From Subtercola sp. (GTDB lineage Bacteria > Actinomycetota > Actinomycetes > Actinomycetales > Microbacteriaceae), in contig JAODBC010000068.1 of the NCBI GenBank assembly GCA_025463765.1, positions 1 through 52,183 of the forward strand: 52,183 nt of DNA, given 5' to 3'. Below, piece by piece: positions 16,461 to 24,378 of the stretch (its first letter is position 1; each line of letters opens with the position of its first letter). The notes beneath the pieces were generated by a model, which saw nothing but the letters and a program-made list of their open reading frames with translations, had not been told where the DNA came from and did no database searches. Both the position numbers and the translations under genes were made by a program.

Positions 16461-17041
16461 TGACGATGACCGACGACCGGCCCGGCGGCGGCGAGGGCTG
16501 GGTCCGCCGGGTCGGTTGACCGGCCGGCAGCTGCGTGAGCAGCTGGCCGATGAGGGCTGGCTCGCTGAGCTGATCGACCGGGCCGGGCAGTCCGGGGTGC
16601 AGCTGACCGGCGAGGGCGGGTTCCTGCCCGAGCTGGTCAAGGCCGTCCTCGAGCGCGGCCTGGATGCGAGCTGACCGATCATCTGGGCTACGAACGCGGC
16701 GACCCGGCCGGCCGGGGGTCCCCGAACTCCCGTAACGGCAACCACCCCGAAGACGGTTCAGTCCGAGGTCGGGCCGCTGCCGCCGGACGTGCCGCGGGAC
16801 CGGGCCAGCAGCTTCGAGCCGCGGCTGGTGCCCAAGGGCGAGCGGCGGCTGGCCGGCCTGGACGACATGATCATCTCGCTTTACGCCGGCGGGATGACGG
16901 TGCGCAACATCCAACACCATCTGGCGCGCACGATCGGCACCGAGCTGTCCGACGAGACGATCTCCAAGATCACCGACGCGGTCGCCGAGGAGGTCAAGGC
17001 CTGGCAGGGCCGCCCGCTGGAGCCGATCTATCCGATCGTCT
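16461..17041 (+). pseudogene. IS256-family (mutator) transposase, N-terminal remnant with frameshifts
   Basis: The reading starts GTG VTMTDDRP. It then shifts near 16512 into LTGRQLREQLADEGWLAELI, near 16672 into LTDHLGYERGDPAGRGSPNS, and near 16740 into TPKTVQSEVGPLP. It runs through FEPRLVPKGERRLAGLDDMI and SDETISKITDAVAEEVKAW to PLEPIYPIV, where homology stops. This is the first 40% of an IS256-type transposase; the DDE catalytic parts are missing. At least three frame disruptions show it is inactive. Confidence 0.88.
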
Positions 17042-17085
17042 TAAGTCGACGCCTGCCAGAACACCGGAGGCCCGGTAAGCCCCCG

Positions 17086-17739
17086 TTAGTCGACGATCGC
17101 GTCGACTAGCCTCCAGTCGAGGGCGAGAGCGCTGTCGATACCCGCGCCGGAGCCTGCCAGGAAGCCGGTGCGCCAGCGGCCGATCCGACGGGTGATGCTC
17201 TCGGTGCCGCCGGCGCCGGGGATCAGGCCCATCGACAGTTCCGGCAGCCGAAACGTCGTATCGCGTCGAGCCTCGACTCGCGCCCCGAACGCCATCAGTT
17301 CGACGCCGGCGCCGACGACCGGGCCGTGCGCGCGCACGGTCAGACGATCGGCGACGTTCGCGAGAGCGTGGGCTGCTCCAGCGGTGGTCCGCACGAGATG
17401 GGCGAGGGCGGCGTCGGTACTCAGCCCGAACTCGGCCAGGTCGCCACCCGAGCAGAAGGACGGACCGTGGCCTTGCAGGAGAACTGTCGCGATCCGCTGG
17501 TCGATCTGCGCTATCGACAGGGCGGACACGAGGTCGTCTCGCAGGCGGCGTCCGTAGGCGTTGCGTCGCTCGGGGAGGTTCAGCGTGATCGTCAGCTGCT
17601 CCTCCCCCTCGCGCTCGACCCTCACGGCCTCCCCGCTGTCCGGGCCGGCCGTGGGCGCCCCGGTTCGGGCCGCCAGCCAGCGGCGGTGCTCCTCACCGGT
17701 GAGCAGCGTCGAGTAGGCCAACGACTCGACGTCGATCGA
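17086..17739 (-). pseudogene. Enoyl-CoA hydratase/isomerase, 5'-truncated
   Basis: The crotonase fold is clear: LPERRNAYGRRLRDDLVSAL, the oxyanion-hole segment GHGPSFCSGGDLAEFG, then GPVVGAGVELMAFG, FRLPELSMGLIPGAGGT and the end ALDWRLVDAIVD. Upstream, homology stops at about SIDVESLAYSTLL, where the opposite strand already encodes the amidohydrolase. In the related proteins I recall, about 100 more residues precede this. No good start codon exists at the breakpoint, so I treat it as truncated. It would hydrate CoA-linked enoyl chains, but expression is doubtful. Confidence 0.75.
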
Positions 17740-17741
17740 GC

Positions 17742-18608
17742 GAGACCGGGACGGGACGATCCGGGCGGCTGTGGCGAGCCGACGACTTCGTGCGCAGCGC
17801 CGTGCCCGGCTCCCCGCCTCGCCTCGACGAGCTCGGCGGGGCACTCTCGCAGCACGGGATCACCGCCGTCACCGACGCCACGCCGCAGGTCGGCCGGGAC
17901 TACGTCGAACACGTCAGGCGCAGTGTCGCCACCGGCGCGCCGCCGGTCGGCGTCTGCCTCCTGGGAGCGGCGGAGGCTATTCCGCCCGGGCCCGGTCTGA
18001 GTCACGGCCCAGCCAAGATTCTGATCCCGGAGTCCGACCTGCCCGAGCTCGGCCCTCTCGTCGACGCGATCGCATCGCACCACGCCGTCAACCGAAGCGT
18101 GTCGATCCACTGCGTCAGCGAGGAGGCCTACCTTCTCGCCGGCGCAGCCTGGCGCGAGGCCGGAGTCCGCCCTGGGGACCGGTTCGAGCATGGGGCGCTG
18201 TTGCCGGCCTACGTGCTGGACGAACTCGCGGCGGAGGGCATCACGATCGTCACCCAACCGGGATTCCTCGCCGATCGTGGCGATGTTGGCTCGTGAGCTG
18301 CCGAGCACGTCCATGGCGACCTCTACCGCTGCGGCTCCTGGCTCCGCCGTGGCTGTCACGTGGCGCTCTCCAGTGACGCGCCTTACGGTCCTCTGGATCC
18401 ATGGGTCGTGATCACGGCGGCGATGACGCGCCTCACCGACGGCGGTGCGATCCTCGGTCCCGACGGGCGGATCGGCTTCGACGAGGCGCTCGACCTCTAC
18501 CTCGCGCCACTGGGCGACCCCGGTGTGGTTGCCCGTCGCCTCCGGGTCGGAGCGGCGTGGTCCTTGACCGCAGTTGGCGCGAGATCGCTGCGCGAGCCCG
18601 CCATGTGA
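17742..18608 (+). pseudogene. Amidohydrolase (YtcJ-like), 5'-truncated with internal stop
   Basis: In one frame the sequence reads GRLWRADDFVRSAVPGSPPR, then LSQHGITAVTDATPQVG, SIHCVSEEAYLLAGAAWREAG and FEHGALLPAYVLDELA. A TGA follows at 18294-18296, and the same frame then continues EHVHGDLYRCGSWLRRG and VALSSDAPYGPLDPWVVIT to REPAM and stop. LSSDAPYGPLDPW and the His motifs are typical of metal-dependent amidohydrolases. The N-terminal part is missing. A further 2-base loss near 17762 may separate SIERDRDGTI from GRLWR. Not functional as it stands. Confidence 0.8.
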
Positions 18609-18648
18609 TTCGCCGGTCCGCGACCACGAAGCGAGCAGGTGGCGTCGA

Positions 18649-18678
18649 TTGTCGCAATGTGGAAATAGCTACGATACT
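18649..18678 (+). promoter_or_regulatory. Promoter region of the IclR gene with TGTGGAA box
   Basis: TTGTCG and TACGAT are plausible -35 and -10 elements, 15 bases apart. TGTGGAA lies between them at 18658-18664, where a bound repressor would block RNA polymerase. The same heptamer recurs in other spacers of this locus, suggesting autoregulation. Confidence 0.45.
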
Positions 18679-18726
18679 GTGGTGTCCCTGTGTCGCGCCG
18701 CCAGCCATCAGAATCGAGGGGACGAC

Positions 18727-19569
18727 TTGGCCCGCCGCTCGACCGCCCGTCTTGCTCCCGCCGCCGAGGCGTCCGGCGAGCGCGGCGCGCAAGCGATCCA
18801 CCGAGCGATGACCGTCCTGGAGGCGTTCAGCTCGGTGCGCCCGTCGCTCACGCTGACCGAGATTACCGACTACGCCGGACTCACGGTCCCGACCGCTCAT
18901 CGTATGGTGCGTGCCCTGCAGTCGCGCGGGTACATCACGCACGACCCGATTACGGGCTACTACTCTCTCGGCTCGTCGGTGATGCGACTGGCTCAAGTGA
19001 TGCTGCGACGTAGCGAGCAGAGCCAGGTCGCGACGCTCGCGATCCCGCACCTGGAGCGACTCCGCGACCTCACCGGGGAGACGGCTGGCATCCACACGAT
19101 CATCGGTCGCGACCGAGTCTGCGTCGCCGAGTTCCCGAGCCACCACATCGTCCGCATGGCGAGCGGCATCGGGTGCGTCTATCCCCTCTACGCGGGGGCC
19201 GCCGGGAAGGCGCTGCTCTCGGGCCTCGCGCCGGAGAGGTGCGAGGAGATGCTCGCGTTGGAGCAGCTCAGCAAGCTCACGCCCAACACGATCATCGACA
19301 TCGACCAGCTGCGTCGCGAAATCGCTGAGGCGCGCGAGGTGGGCTACGCCACCAGCGTGGCCGAGACGACGGCATCGGCGAGCGCGCTGGCAGCGCCGGT
19401 GTACGGCGCGGACGGTGTGGTCGCCGCCATTAACATCGCCGGCCCGGCCACCCGGTGGACGCTGGATGCCATGCACGCCGCGCTGCCGGCGCTCATGGAG
19501 ACCGTGGCTCTGCTCGGCGAGCATCTCGGAAGCACCGACCACGGGCTGCACAACGGGAAGCCTCACTGA
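18727..19569 (+). CDS. IclR-family transcriptional regulator
   Basis: 280 residues from TTG (LARRSTARLAPAA), with GAGGGG six bases upstream. The N-terminal winged HTH covers about residues 20-85 (AIHRAMTVLEAF, LTLTEITDYAGLTVPTAHRM, SRGYITHDPITGYYSLG). The C-terminal IclR effector domain runs from about 100 (IPHLERLRDLTGETAGIHTI, PLYAGAAGKALLSG, GYATSVAETTASASALAAPV, WTLDAMHAALPALMETVALL). It likely controls the following SDR, ABC transporter and BVMO units in response to an aromatic or alicyclic carboxylate-like effector (family knowledge, inferred). The TGTGGAA box in its own promoter and those of its neighbours is the candidate operator. Confidence 0.93.
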   Translation: MARRSTARLAPAAEASGERGAQAIHRAMTVLEAFSSVRPSLTLTEITDYAGLTVPTAHRMVRALQSRGYITHDPITGYYSLGSSVMRLAQVMLRRSEQSQVATLAIPHLERLRDLTGETAGIHTIIGRDRVCVAEFPSHHIVRMASGIGCVYPLYAGAAGKALLSGLAPERCEEMLALEQLSKLTPNTIIDIDQLRREIAEAREVGYATSVAETTASASALAAPVYGADGVVAAINIAGPATRWTLDAMHAALPALMETVALLGEHLGSTDHGLHNGKPH

Positions 19570-19603
19570 CTTCACTCGTGGGCTGCGTCGCGTCGGATGA
19601 CGC

Positions 19604-19656
19604 TTGACACGCTCAAGCGCGGTGATAGCTTCCACCTTGTAGACGTTGCTTCCACA
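19604..19656 (+). promoter_or_regulatory. Promoter of the SDR gene with two GCTTCCAC boxes
   Basis: TTGACACGC gives a -35 box. GCTTCCAC occurs at 19628-19635 and again at 19648-19655, exactly 20 bp apart (two helical turns), and the second is followed by A to give TTCCACA. This fits dimeric or tetrameric IclR binding at and below the -10 region. Confidence 0.6.
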
Positions 19657-19694
19657 ACGTGCGGGGTTTGGTCCCCAGACGAGGAGGGGAGGAC

Positions 19695-20462
19695 GTGGCT
19701 GACAAGGGCCCGGTCTGGATCACTGGCGGAGCGGGCGGCGTCGGCCGCGAGCTCGCCATCGCGTTGGCTGACAAGGGATGGCCGGTCGGCGTTTGCGACA
19801 TCGATCGCGACGGCCTGGCAAGTCTGCCGGGCGAGACGAACGGCACGATCGCTGCGGTCTACGGCGACATCGCTGATGAAGCCGAGGTCGAGCGGGCCTA
19901 TCGCAAGCTCAGCGAGCAGCTCGGCCCCATCACGGGGCTGATCAACAACGCGCTGTACGCGGACAACCGCAGGATAGTCGACCTCTCGGTCGCCGAGTGG
20001 CGACGTTGCATCGACGTGTCGCTGACGGGCTACTTCCTCTGCTCCCAGGTGGCGGTGCGCAGCATGATCGAGGCCGCGTACGGCCGCGTCATCAACATGT
20101 CCTCCGGCTCCGCCGAGCGCGGAATCCCTGGCACCGGCGCCTACGCGGCCGCCAAGGGCGGCGTCAATGCCATGACGCGCACTCTCGCCGTCGAGACGGC
20201 GGCCCATGGCGTCACCGTGAACACCGTGACCCTCGGGCCGGTCATGACGTCGGGCTTCGCCAAGCTCGCGGTGAGCGACGACGGTGTCGAGGCTCGGCGG
20301 CGTCGCGTGCCGGTCGGCCGGCTCGGCGCCACCCGGGACTGCGTCGCACTCGTCGAGCTGCTGCTCGATCCGGGGTCCACCTGGATCACCGGAGGGCTCT
20401 TCCACGTCGACGGGGGCGCGAACAACGCAGCCCTCGTGCAGGCCACCGAGACCCGTGCCTGA
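19695..20462 (+). CDS. Short-chain dehydrogenase/reductase
   Basis: 255 residues from GTG (VADKGPVWITGG), preceded by GAGGAGGGGAGGAC. The NAD(P)-binding motif TGGAGGVG is near residue 8, then NNALYAD takes the NNAG place (the Gly is replaced), and the catalytic set is Ser in VINMSSGSAERG, with Tyr and Lys in GAYAAAKGG. The C-terminal GGLFHVDGGAN is typical of classical SDRs. It probably oxidises an alcohol to a ketone, or the reverse, in the pathway of this locus. It is first after the IclR gene with its own controlled promoter. Confidence 0.9.
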   Translation: MADKGPVWITGGAGGVGRELAIALADKGWPVGVCDIDRDGLASLPGETNGTIAAVYGDIADEAEVERAYRKLSEQLGPITGLINNALYADNRRIVDLSVAEWRRCIDVSLTGYFLCSQVAVRSMIEAAYGRVINMSSGSAERGIPGTGAYAAAKGGVNAMTRTLAVETAAHGVTVNTVTLGPVMTSGFAKLAVSDDGVEARRRRVPVGRLGATRDCVALVELLLDPGSTWITGGLFHVDGGANNAALVQATETRA

Positions 20463-20489
20463 CGCGATTCGGCGGCGCGTGCAGCCAAT

Positions 20490-20548
20490 CCACATTGTGG
20501 TGCCTGTGTCCGCATCGTATTGACACCGCCGAAGCTCGTCGTGATACT
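20490..20548 (+). promoter_or_regulatory. Promoter of the binding-protein gene with CCACA-T-TGTGG palindrome
   Basis: TTGACA (20520-20525), a 17-base spacer and GATACT (20543-20548) form a near-consensus promoter. The palindrome CCACATTGTGG at 20490-20500, just upstream of the -35 box, contains TCCACA, one base off the TTCCACA box of the other promoters. An upstream position could mean activation rather than repression. Confidence 0.65.
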
Positions 20549-20577
20549 CGTCATAACGGGCTCACGATGGAGGGAAA

Positions 20578-21690
20578 ATGCGCTCAGGAAGACTTGCGGT
20601 TGTCGTCGGTGCGGTTACGGCGCTAGCGCTGGGGACGTTGGCCGCGTGCGGCAGCGGTTCGAACGATTCCGCAGCCTCGGCTAGCTCTGGGTCCGGCGGT
20701 TCCGGTACGACGACCACCTTGAGCTTGGCTCACCCGTCGCCGGTCGTCAGCGCCGACACGTCGCTCTACTTCTCGACCCCCGAGAGCCTTGGGTTCTGGA
20801 ACGGCCTGGACGTCAAGCACGACCTGATGAACGGCGTGGACGTGATCAACGCGGTAGCGCTCGGCAAGGACGACGTGGGCATCGCACCTACGCCAAACGT
20901 GATCGACGCGGTCGCCAAGGGCACGGACATCCAGTCGATCTACACGATCTACCCGAGGTCGTTCAGCTATCCCGCCGCGCCGGAGAACAGCAACATCAAG
21001 TCGGCGAAGGACCTGGAGGGCAAGACCGTCGCGGCGCTGAGCCTGCAGGCCACGAGCGCGATCCAGCTCACGAAGGCCTCCGTCGCGGCTGCCGGCGGTG
21101 ACCCGAGCAAGGTGCAGTTCGTCGCCATCGACCAGGGTGCTCCAGCCCTCGAAGCCCTCAAGAGCGGTCGGATTCAGGCACTCGCCATGTACACCGGCGC
21201 CTATGCCAACATGAAGACGCTGGGCATGCCGATGCGCAGCCTGCAGGCTCCGCAGCTCGGGAAGCTCGGCTTCTCCTTTACCCTCATCGCCAAGCCCGGG
21301 ACGATCGCCAGCAAGCACGACGCGATCGTGAAATTGCTGCGTGGTATCGCCGAAACCTACGAGTTCGCCAAGGCGAACCCCAAGGCGGCGGCCGAGCAGT
21401 GGCTCAAGGACAACCCGACGATGAAGCCGGCCAACTTGGCCCAGGCCCAGGCCGTGCAGGGGGGCGTCAACGTCATCACGGGCGCGCTGAAGGACGCGGC
21501 TCCCTACACGGACGGTCAGTGGGGATCCGAGGGCAAGGACGTGGTGCAGTACACCGAGGACGCGTACAAGCAGGCGGGCGTCGTGCAAGGCACGGCTCCG
21601 GTCGACAAACTCTGGACCGACAAGCTGATCGCGGACGCCAACAACTTCGATCACGCCTCGGTGCAGAAGAAGGCAAAGGCAGCGGGCTGA
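20578..21690 (+). CDS. ABC transporter substrate-binding lipoprotein, NMT1/SsuA-like
   Basis: 370 residues from ATG with GGAGGG just upstream. A lipoprotein signal ends in the lipobox LAAC (Cys24), then a Gly/Ser-rich linker. The body matches the NMT1/THI5-SsuA/TauA binding-protein class: LGKDDVGIAPTPNVIDAVAK, IKSAKDLEGKTVAAL, APALEALKSGRIQALAMYTG. Such proteins deliver small organic anions (sulfonates, aromatic acids, pyrimidine precursors) to a permease-ATPase pair. The matching permease and ATPase lie downstream, each with its own promoter, so the three should form one importer. Confidence 0.92.
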   Translation: MRSGRLAVVVGAVTALALGTLAACGSGSNDSAASASSGSGGSGTTTTLSLAHPSPVVSADTSLYFSTPESLGFWNGLDVKHDLMNGVDVINAVALGKDDVGIAPTPNVIDAVAKGTDIQSIYTIYPRSFSYPAAPENSNIKSAKDLEGKTVAALSLQATSAIQLTKASVAAAGGDPSKVQFVAIDQGAPALEALKSGRIQALAMYTGAYANMKTLGMPMRSLQAPQLGKLGFSFTLIAKPGTIASKHDAIVKLLRGIAETYEFAKANPKAAAEQWLKDNPTMKPANLAQAQAVQGGVNVITGALKDAAPYTDGQWGSEGKDVVQYTEDAYKQAGVVQGTAPVDKLWTDKLIADANNFDHASVQKKAKAAG

Positions 21691-21706
21691 ACCGGACCGG
21701 GTATCG

Positions 21707-21759
21707 CGGCTCCGCGTAGCTCCCTGACGCCGGTGACGGGCGGGAGCTACGCGGAGCCG
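21707..21759 (+). terminator. Perfect 18-bp stem hairpin after the binding-protein gene
   Basis: GGCTCCGCGTAGCTCCC at 21708-21724 is the exact reverse complement of 21742-21758, extended by one more C-G pair, with a 17-base loop. It lies 17 bases after the stop codon. It is a strong factor-independent-type terminator without a U-tract. Confidence 0.88.
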
Positions 21760-21821
21760 GCGCCGCCGTTGCCCTGAACTCGAGTCTTCGCCGCCGTCGC
21801 GGAGCGCGAGGGGCTGAGCGG

Positions 21822-22670
21822 CTTGGTTCGACGAGGAGACCGTCGGCGCCAACGTGCGCATGCTGCAGAACCTGCTCGACGCCGCCGAGCGGCTGGCGCC
21901 TCGAGTCCAGCACATCTCGCTGCTGCAGGGCACCAAGGCCACGGCGTCCACATCCCCCGGACGAGCGATCACCGCCGACATGCTTCCGCTGTGCGAGTCG
22001 GCGCCCCGGATACCGCACCGCAACTTCTACTTCGACCAGGAGGAGCTGGTGCGCGACGGCCACGACCGCGCCGGCTGGGGCGTTACTCTGTTCCGGCCGA
22101 CGGTGGACTACGGAATTGCTCAGGGCAGCAACATGAACCCGCTGTTGCCGGTTCTCGTACTCGCCTCGCTGTTGAAGAAGAGCGGCGAGCCGCTCTACCG
22201 GCCGTGCGAGGCGAACCGGCCGCTCAAGTACCCCAAGGCCGTCGATGCCTCCCTGGTTGCGCGTGCCATGGAGTGGACGATCGAGAGCCCTCACTCGTGG
22301 GGCCGGGCGTTCAACCTGACCAACGGCGGCCTCTTCGTCGGGGAGGATGTCTGGACCGCGATCGCTCGGGCCATGGGGATGGAGGTCGGGGAGCACCGTC
22401 CGATGTCGTTCGTCCGCGACGTCGAGCCCCGCTCCGACGACTGGGCGCAGGTGGTCGAGCGCCACCGGTTGGCGGCACCCACTGATCTGGGCGAGTTCGT
22501 CGGGCACAACTCGTTCGTCTATGCCGATCGCGTGCTGAAGAGGGCGGGGCAGCGCACGGGTCCGCCCATGCTGGCCAGCGCTGTCGCCGTCCGCGAGGCC
22601 GGATAGGCCGACTGCCTCGACACGTCGGAGATGTTTGCGGGTCGAATCACCGGTCTGCAGGCCGCGCGCC
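21822..22670 (+). pseudogene. PRISE-type (5-beta-reductase/iridoid-synthase-like) SDR remnant
   Basis: The frame reads DEETVGANVRMLQNLLDAAE, HISLLQGTK, then CESAPRIPHRNFYFDQEELV, VTLFRPTVDYG, HSWGRAFNLTNGGLFVGEDV and TDLGEFVGHNSFVYADRVL. HISLLQGTK, NFYFDQE and the NLTNG segment are what I know from PRISE reductases. The N-terminal Rossmann GxxGxxG is missing. Between GTKA and GRA the expected YGVHIP is replaced by TASTSP, explained by a one-base loss and a one-base gain. A TAG at 22604-22606 interrupts the frame, which then continues ADCLDTSEMFAGRITGLQAA. It is a decayed gene of the pathway. Confidence 0.75.
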
Positions 22671-22746
22671 TGCTGCCGGCGGCGAGCTGGTCCGCGGTCG
22701 GGTTCCGGCCGGACTTCCGGTCGACCGCTGCCCTCACGCGACCGCC

Positions 22747-22800
22747 TTGACACGCACGAAGGGCCGTAGCCATGATGTGGAATACATCTTCACCTTACGG
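22747..22800 (+). promoter_or_regulatory. Promoter of the ABC permease gene with TGTGGAA box
   Basis: TTGACACGC (-35 at 22747) is followed after 18 bases by CATGAT and then by TGTGGAA (22776-22782), with CTTCACCTTACGG further on. It shares the -35 context and box with the SDR and ATPase promoters. Confidence 0.6.
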
Positions 22801-22855
22801 CTCGATCGACATCATCTGGCGCTGAGCGCCGTGCGAGCGGAAGGCAGCTAGGACC

Positions 22856-23731
22856 ATGTCAGAGCAGTTGACCAGGCCGAGTTCCGAGGAATTGGACGCG
22901 ACCGGCCTGTTGTCGCCCGGCCACGCCGTCATCGGGGAAGGGCCTGCAGTGCGACGCCGGTTCCGCGTCCCGGACTGGGTCTACACCACGCTCATCGTGG
23001 TCGGTCTGCTGGTGCTCGGCCAACTGGCGGTCGACCATGGCTGGGTCTCGAAGCTGATGGTCGCGAGCCCCACCAGCGTCTGGGTCGAGCTGAAGCAGGG
23101 CTTCAGCAACGGCATCTACCTGCACGCGATCAACCGGACATTGGTGTCCACGCTCGTCGGATTCGTGATCGCGGCCGTGGCGGGGAACCTCCTCGCGGTC
23201 CTCATGGCGATGTCGGGCCGGTTCGAGGGCATCATCTTCCCGCTGGTCGTCGCGTTCCAGTCACTTCCGAAGGTGGCGATCGCGCCGCTGATCGTGATCT
23301 GGGTCGGGTTCGGCATCTCCTCGCAGATCCTCGTCGTCGTGCTGGTCGCGATCTTCCCGGTGCTGGTCAACAGCCTTCAGGGCCTGCGCCTCCGAGACCG
23401 CGAGCAGTACGAGCTCTCGAAGTCGCTCGGGGCAAGCGCGTGGCAGATCGCGCGGTGGGTCCGCTTCCCCGCGTCGCTGCCCTACGTGTTCGCCGGGCTC
23501 CGTCTCGCGGCGGTGTTCTCGCTCCTCGGTGCGATCACGGCCGAGTTCGTCGGCTCGTCGGAGGGCCTGGGCGTGCTGATGCTGCAGCAGCGCGCGAGCC
23601 TCAACGTGCCGGGTACCTTCGCCACGCTGCTCGTTCTCATGGTCTTCGGGGTCGCGCTCAACGAGATCATGTCGTTCATCGAGCGACGCGTCGTGTACTG
23701 GAGCCGCGAGGTCACCACGCTGAACGTCTGA
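22856..23731 (+). CDS. ABC transporter permease (binding-protein-dependent, SsuC/TauC type)
   Basis: 291 residues, integral membrane. After a soluble stretch of about 35 residues come about six hydrophobic segments (first VYTTLIVVGLLVLGQLAV; others around INRTLVSTLVGFVIAAVAG and ILVVVLVAIFPVLVN). The EAA loop that contacts the ATPase is EQYELSKSLGASAWQIARWV followed by FPASLP (about 180-205). It works with the upstream lipoprotein and downstream ATPase as an importer. Its own IclR-type box lies upstream. The SnoaL-like gene follows after 20 bases, so they are cotranscribed. Confidence 0.93.
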   Translation: MSEQLTRPSSEELDATGLLSPGHAVIGEGPAVRRRFRVPDWVYTTLIVVGLLVLGQLAVDHGWVSKLMVASPTSVWVELKQGFSNGIYLHAINRTLVSTLVGFVIAAVAGNLLAVLMAMSGRFEGIIFPLVVAFQSLPKVAIAPLIVIWVGFGISSQILVVVLVAIFPVLVNSLQGLRLRDREQYELSKSLGASAWQIARWVRFPASLPYVFAGLRLAAVFSLLGAITAEFVGSSEGLGVLMLQQRASLNVPGTFATLLVLMVFGVALNEIMSFIERRVVYWSREVTTLNV

Positions 23732-23751
23732 TCTCTGCAAGAGGAGAGCCC

Positions 23752-24180
23752 GTGAGTGGCATGTCGACCGACGACCTGAGGGCACTCGAGCGGATCGTCG
23801 CCCTCTACGGTCACATCGTCGACGCGCAGGAGTGGAGCCGGCTCGGTGAGCTGTTCACGGACGACGTCGTGATGGTGCCGTGGCAGGAGGACCTGCTCTC
23901 CACGACCTCGCTCGGCGAGCTCATCGAGCGCTGGAGCGCACCGGAGTTCCCGCATCCCTCTGGTCATCACGCGACGAACGTCCTGATCGACCCCCAGGAC
24001 GACGAGACCGCGCAAATCACCTGGAAGGGCATCGCGGTTCACCACGACGGGCGGTGCCGCAGTCTCCTGTACGAGGAGCACGTCCGGCGGACGGACGACG
24101 GCTGGCGCGCCTTCTGGCGCCGCGTGACCCTCCAGTCGACGAGCGTGGATCCACTGCTCGCGCAGCCATCGCCGGCCTAG
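23752..24180 (+). CDS. SnoaL-like (NTF2 superfamily) protein
   Basis: 142 residues from GTG (VSGMSTDDLRALERIVALYG) with GAGGAG upstream. ERIVALYGHIVDAQEW..LGELFTDDVVM is the typical first helix pair and strand of the SnoaL_4/NTF2 cone fold. SGHHATNVLIDPQDDETAQI and DDGWRAFWRRVTLQS continue the fold. Members are isomerases, dehydratases, lactone hydrolases or non-catalytic partners, so the reaction cannot be assigned. It is cotranscribed with the permease. A second, distantly similar SnoaL-like protein lies at 30.8-31.3 kb. Confidence 0.8.
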   Translation: MSGMSTDDLRALERIVALYGHIVDAQEWSRLGELFTDDVVMVPWQEDLLSTTSLGELIERWSAPEFPHPSGHHATNVLIDPQDDETAQITWKGIAVHHDGRCRSLLYEEHVRRTDDGWRAFWRRVTLQSTSVDPLLAQPSPA

Positions 24181-24284
24181 GCCTCCGCCGGCTCGATCGA
24201 CGGGGCGCGTGCGGATGACCCGCAGGGCGGAAGGCCGGCTACAGCGCCTGAGTGTCGCCGCCCGTGCGGGCCGACTTGTGACGC

Positions 24285-24330
24285 TTGACACGCACCCAGG
24301 GCACAATATAGAAACAAGTTCCACATGTCG
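24285..24330 (+). promoter_or_regulatory. Promoter of the ABC ATPase-BVMO-SDR operon with TTCCACA box
   Basis: TTGACA (24285-24290), 16 bases and TATAGA (24307-24312) form a good sigma-70 promoter. TTCCACA at 24319-24325 overlaps the expected start site, and TAGAA-N5-TTCCA gives weak dyad symmetry. This is a repressor position. Confidence 0.65.
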
Positions 24331-24378
24331 GTTTGAGGTCCGGGCATTCCCGCCGAAGTGTCCCGAAGAGAGGCTCCC

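Noticed and set aside
15849..17109. Complete transposable element with terminal repeats
   Set aside because: Both transposase genes are partial and frameshifted, and no matching inverted ends were seen.
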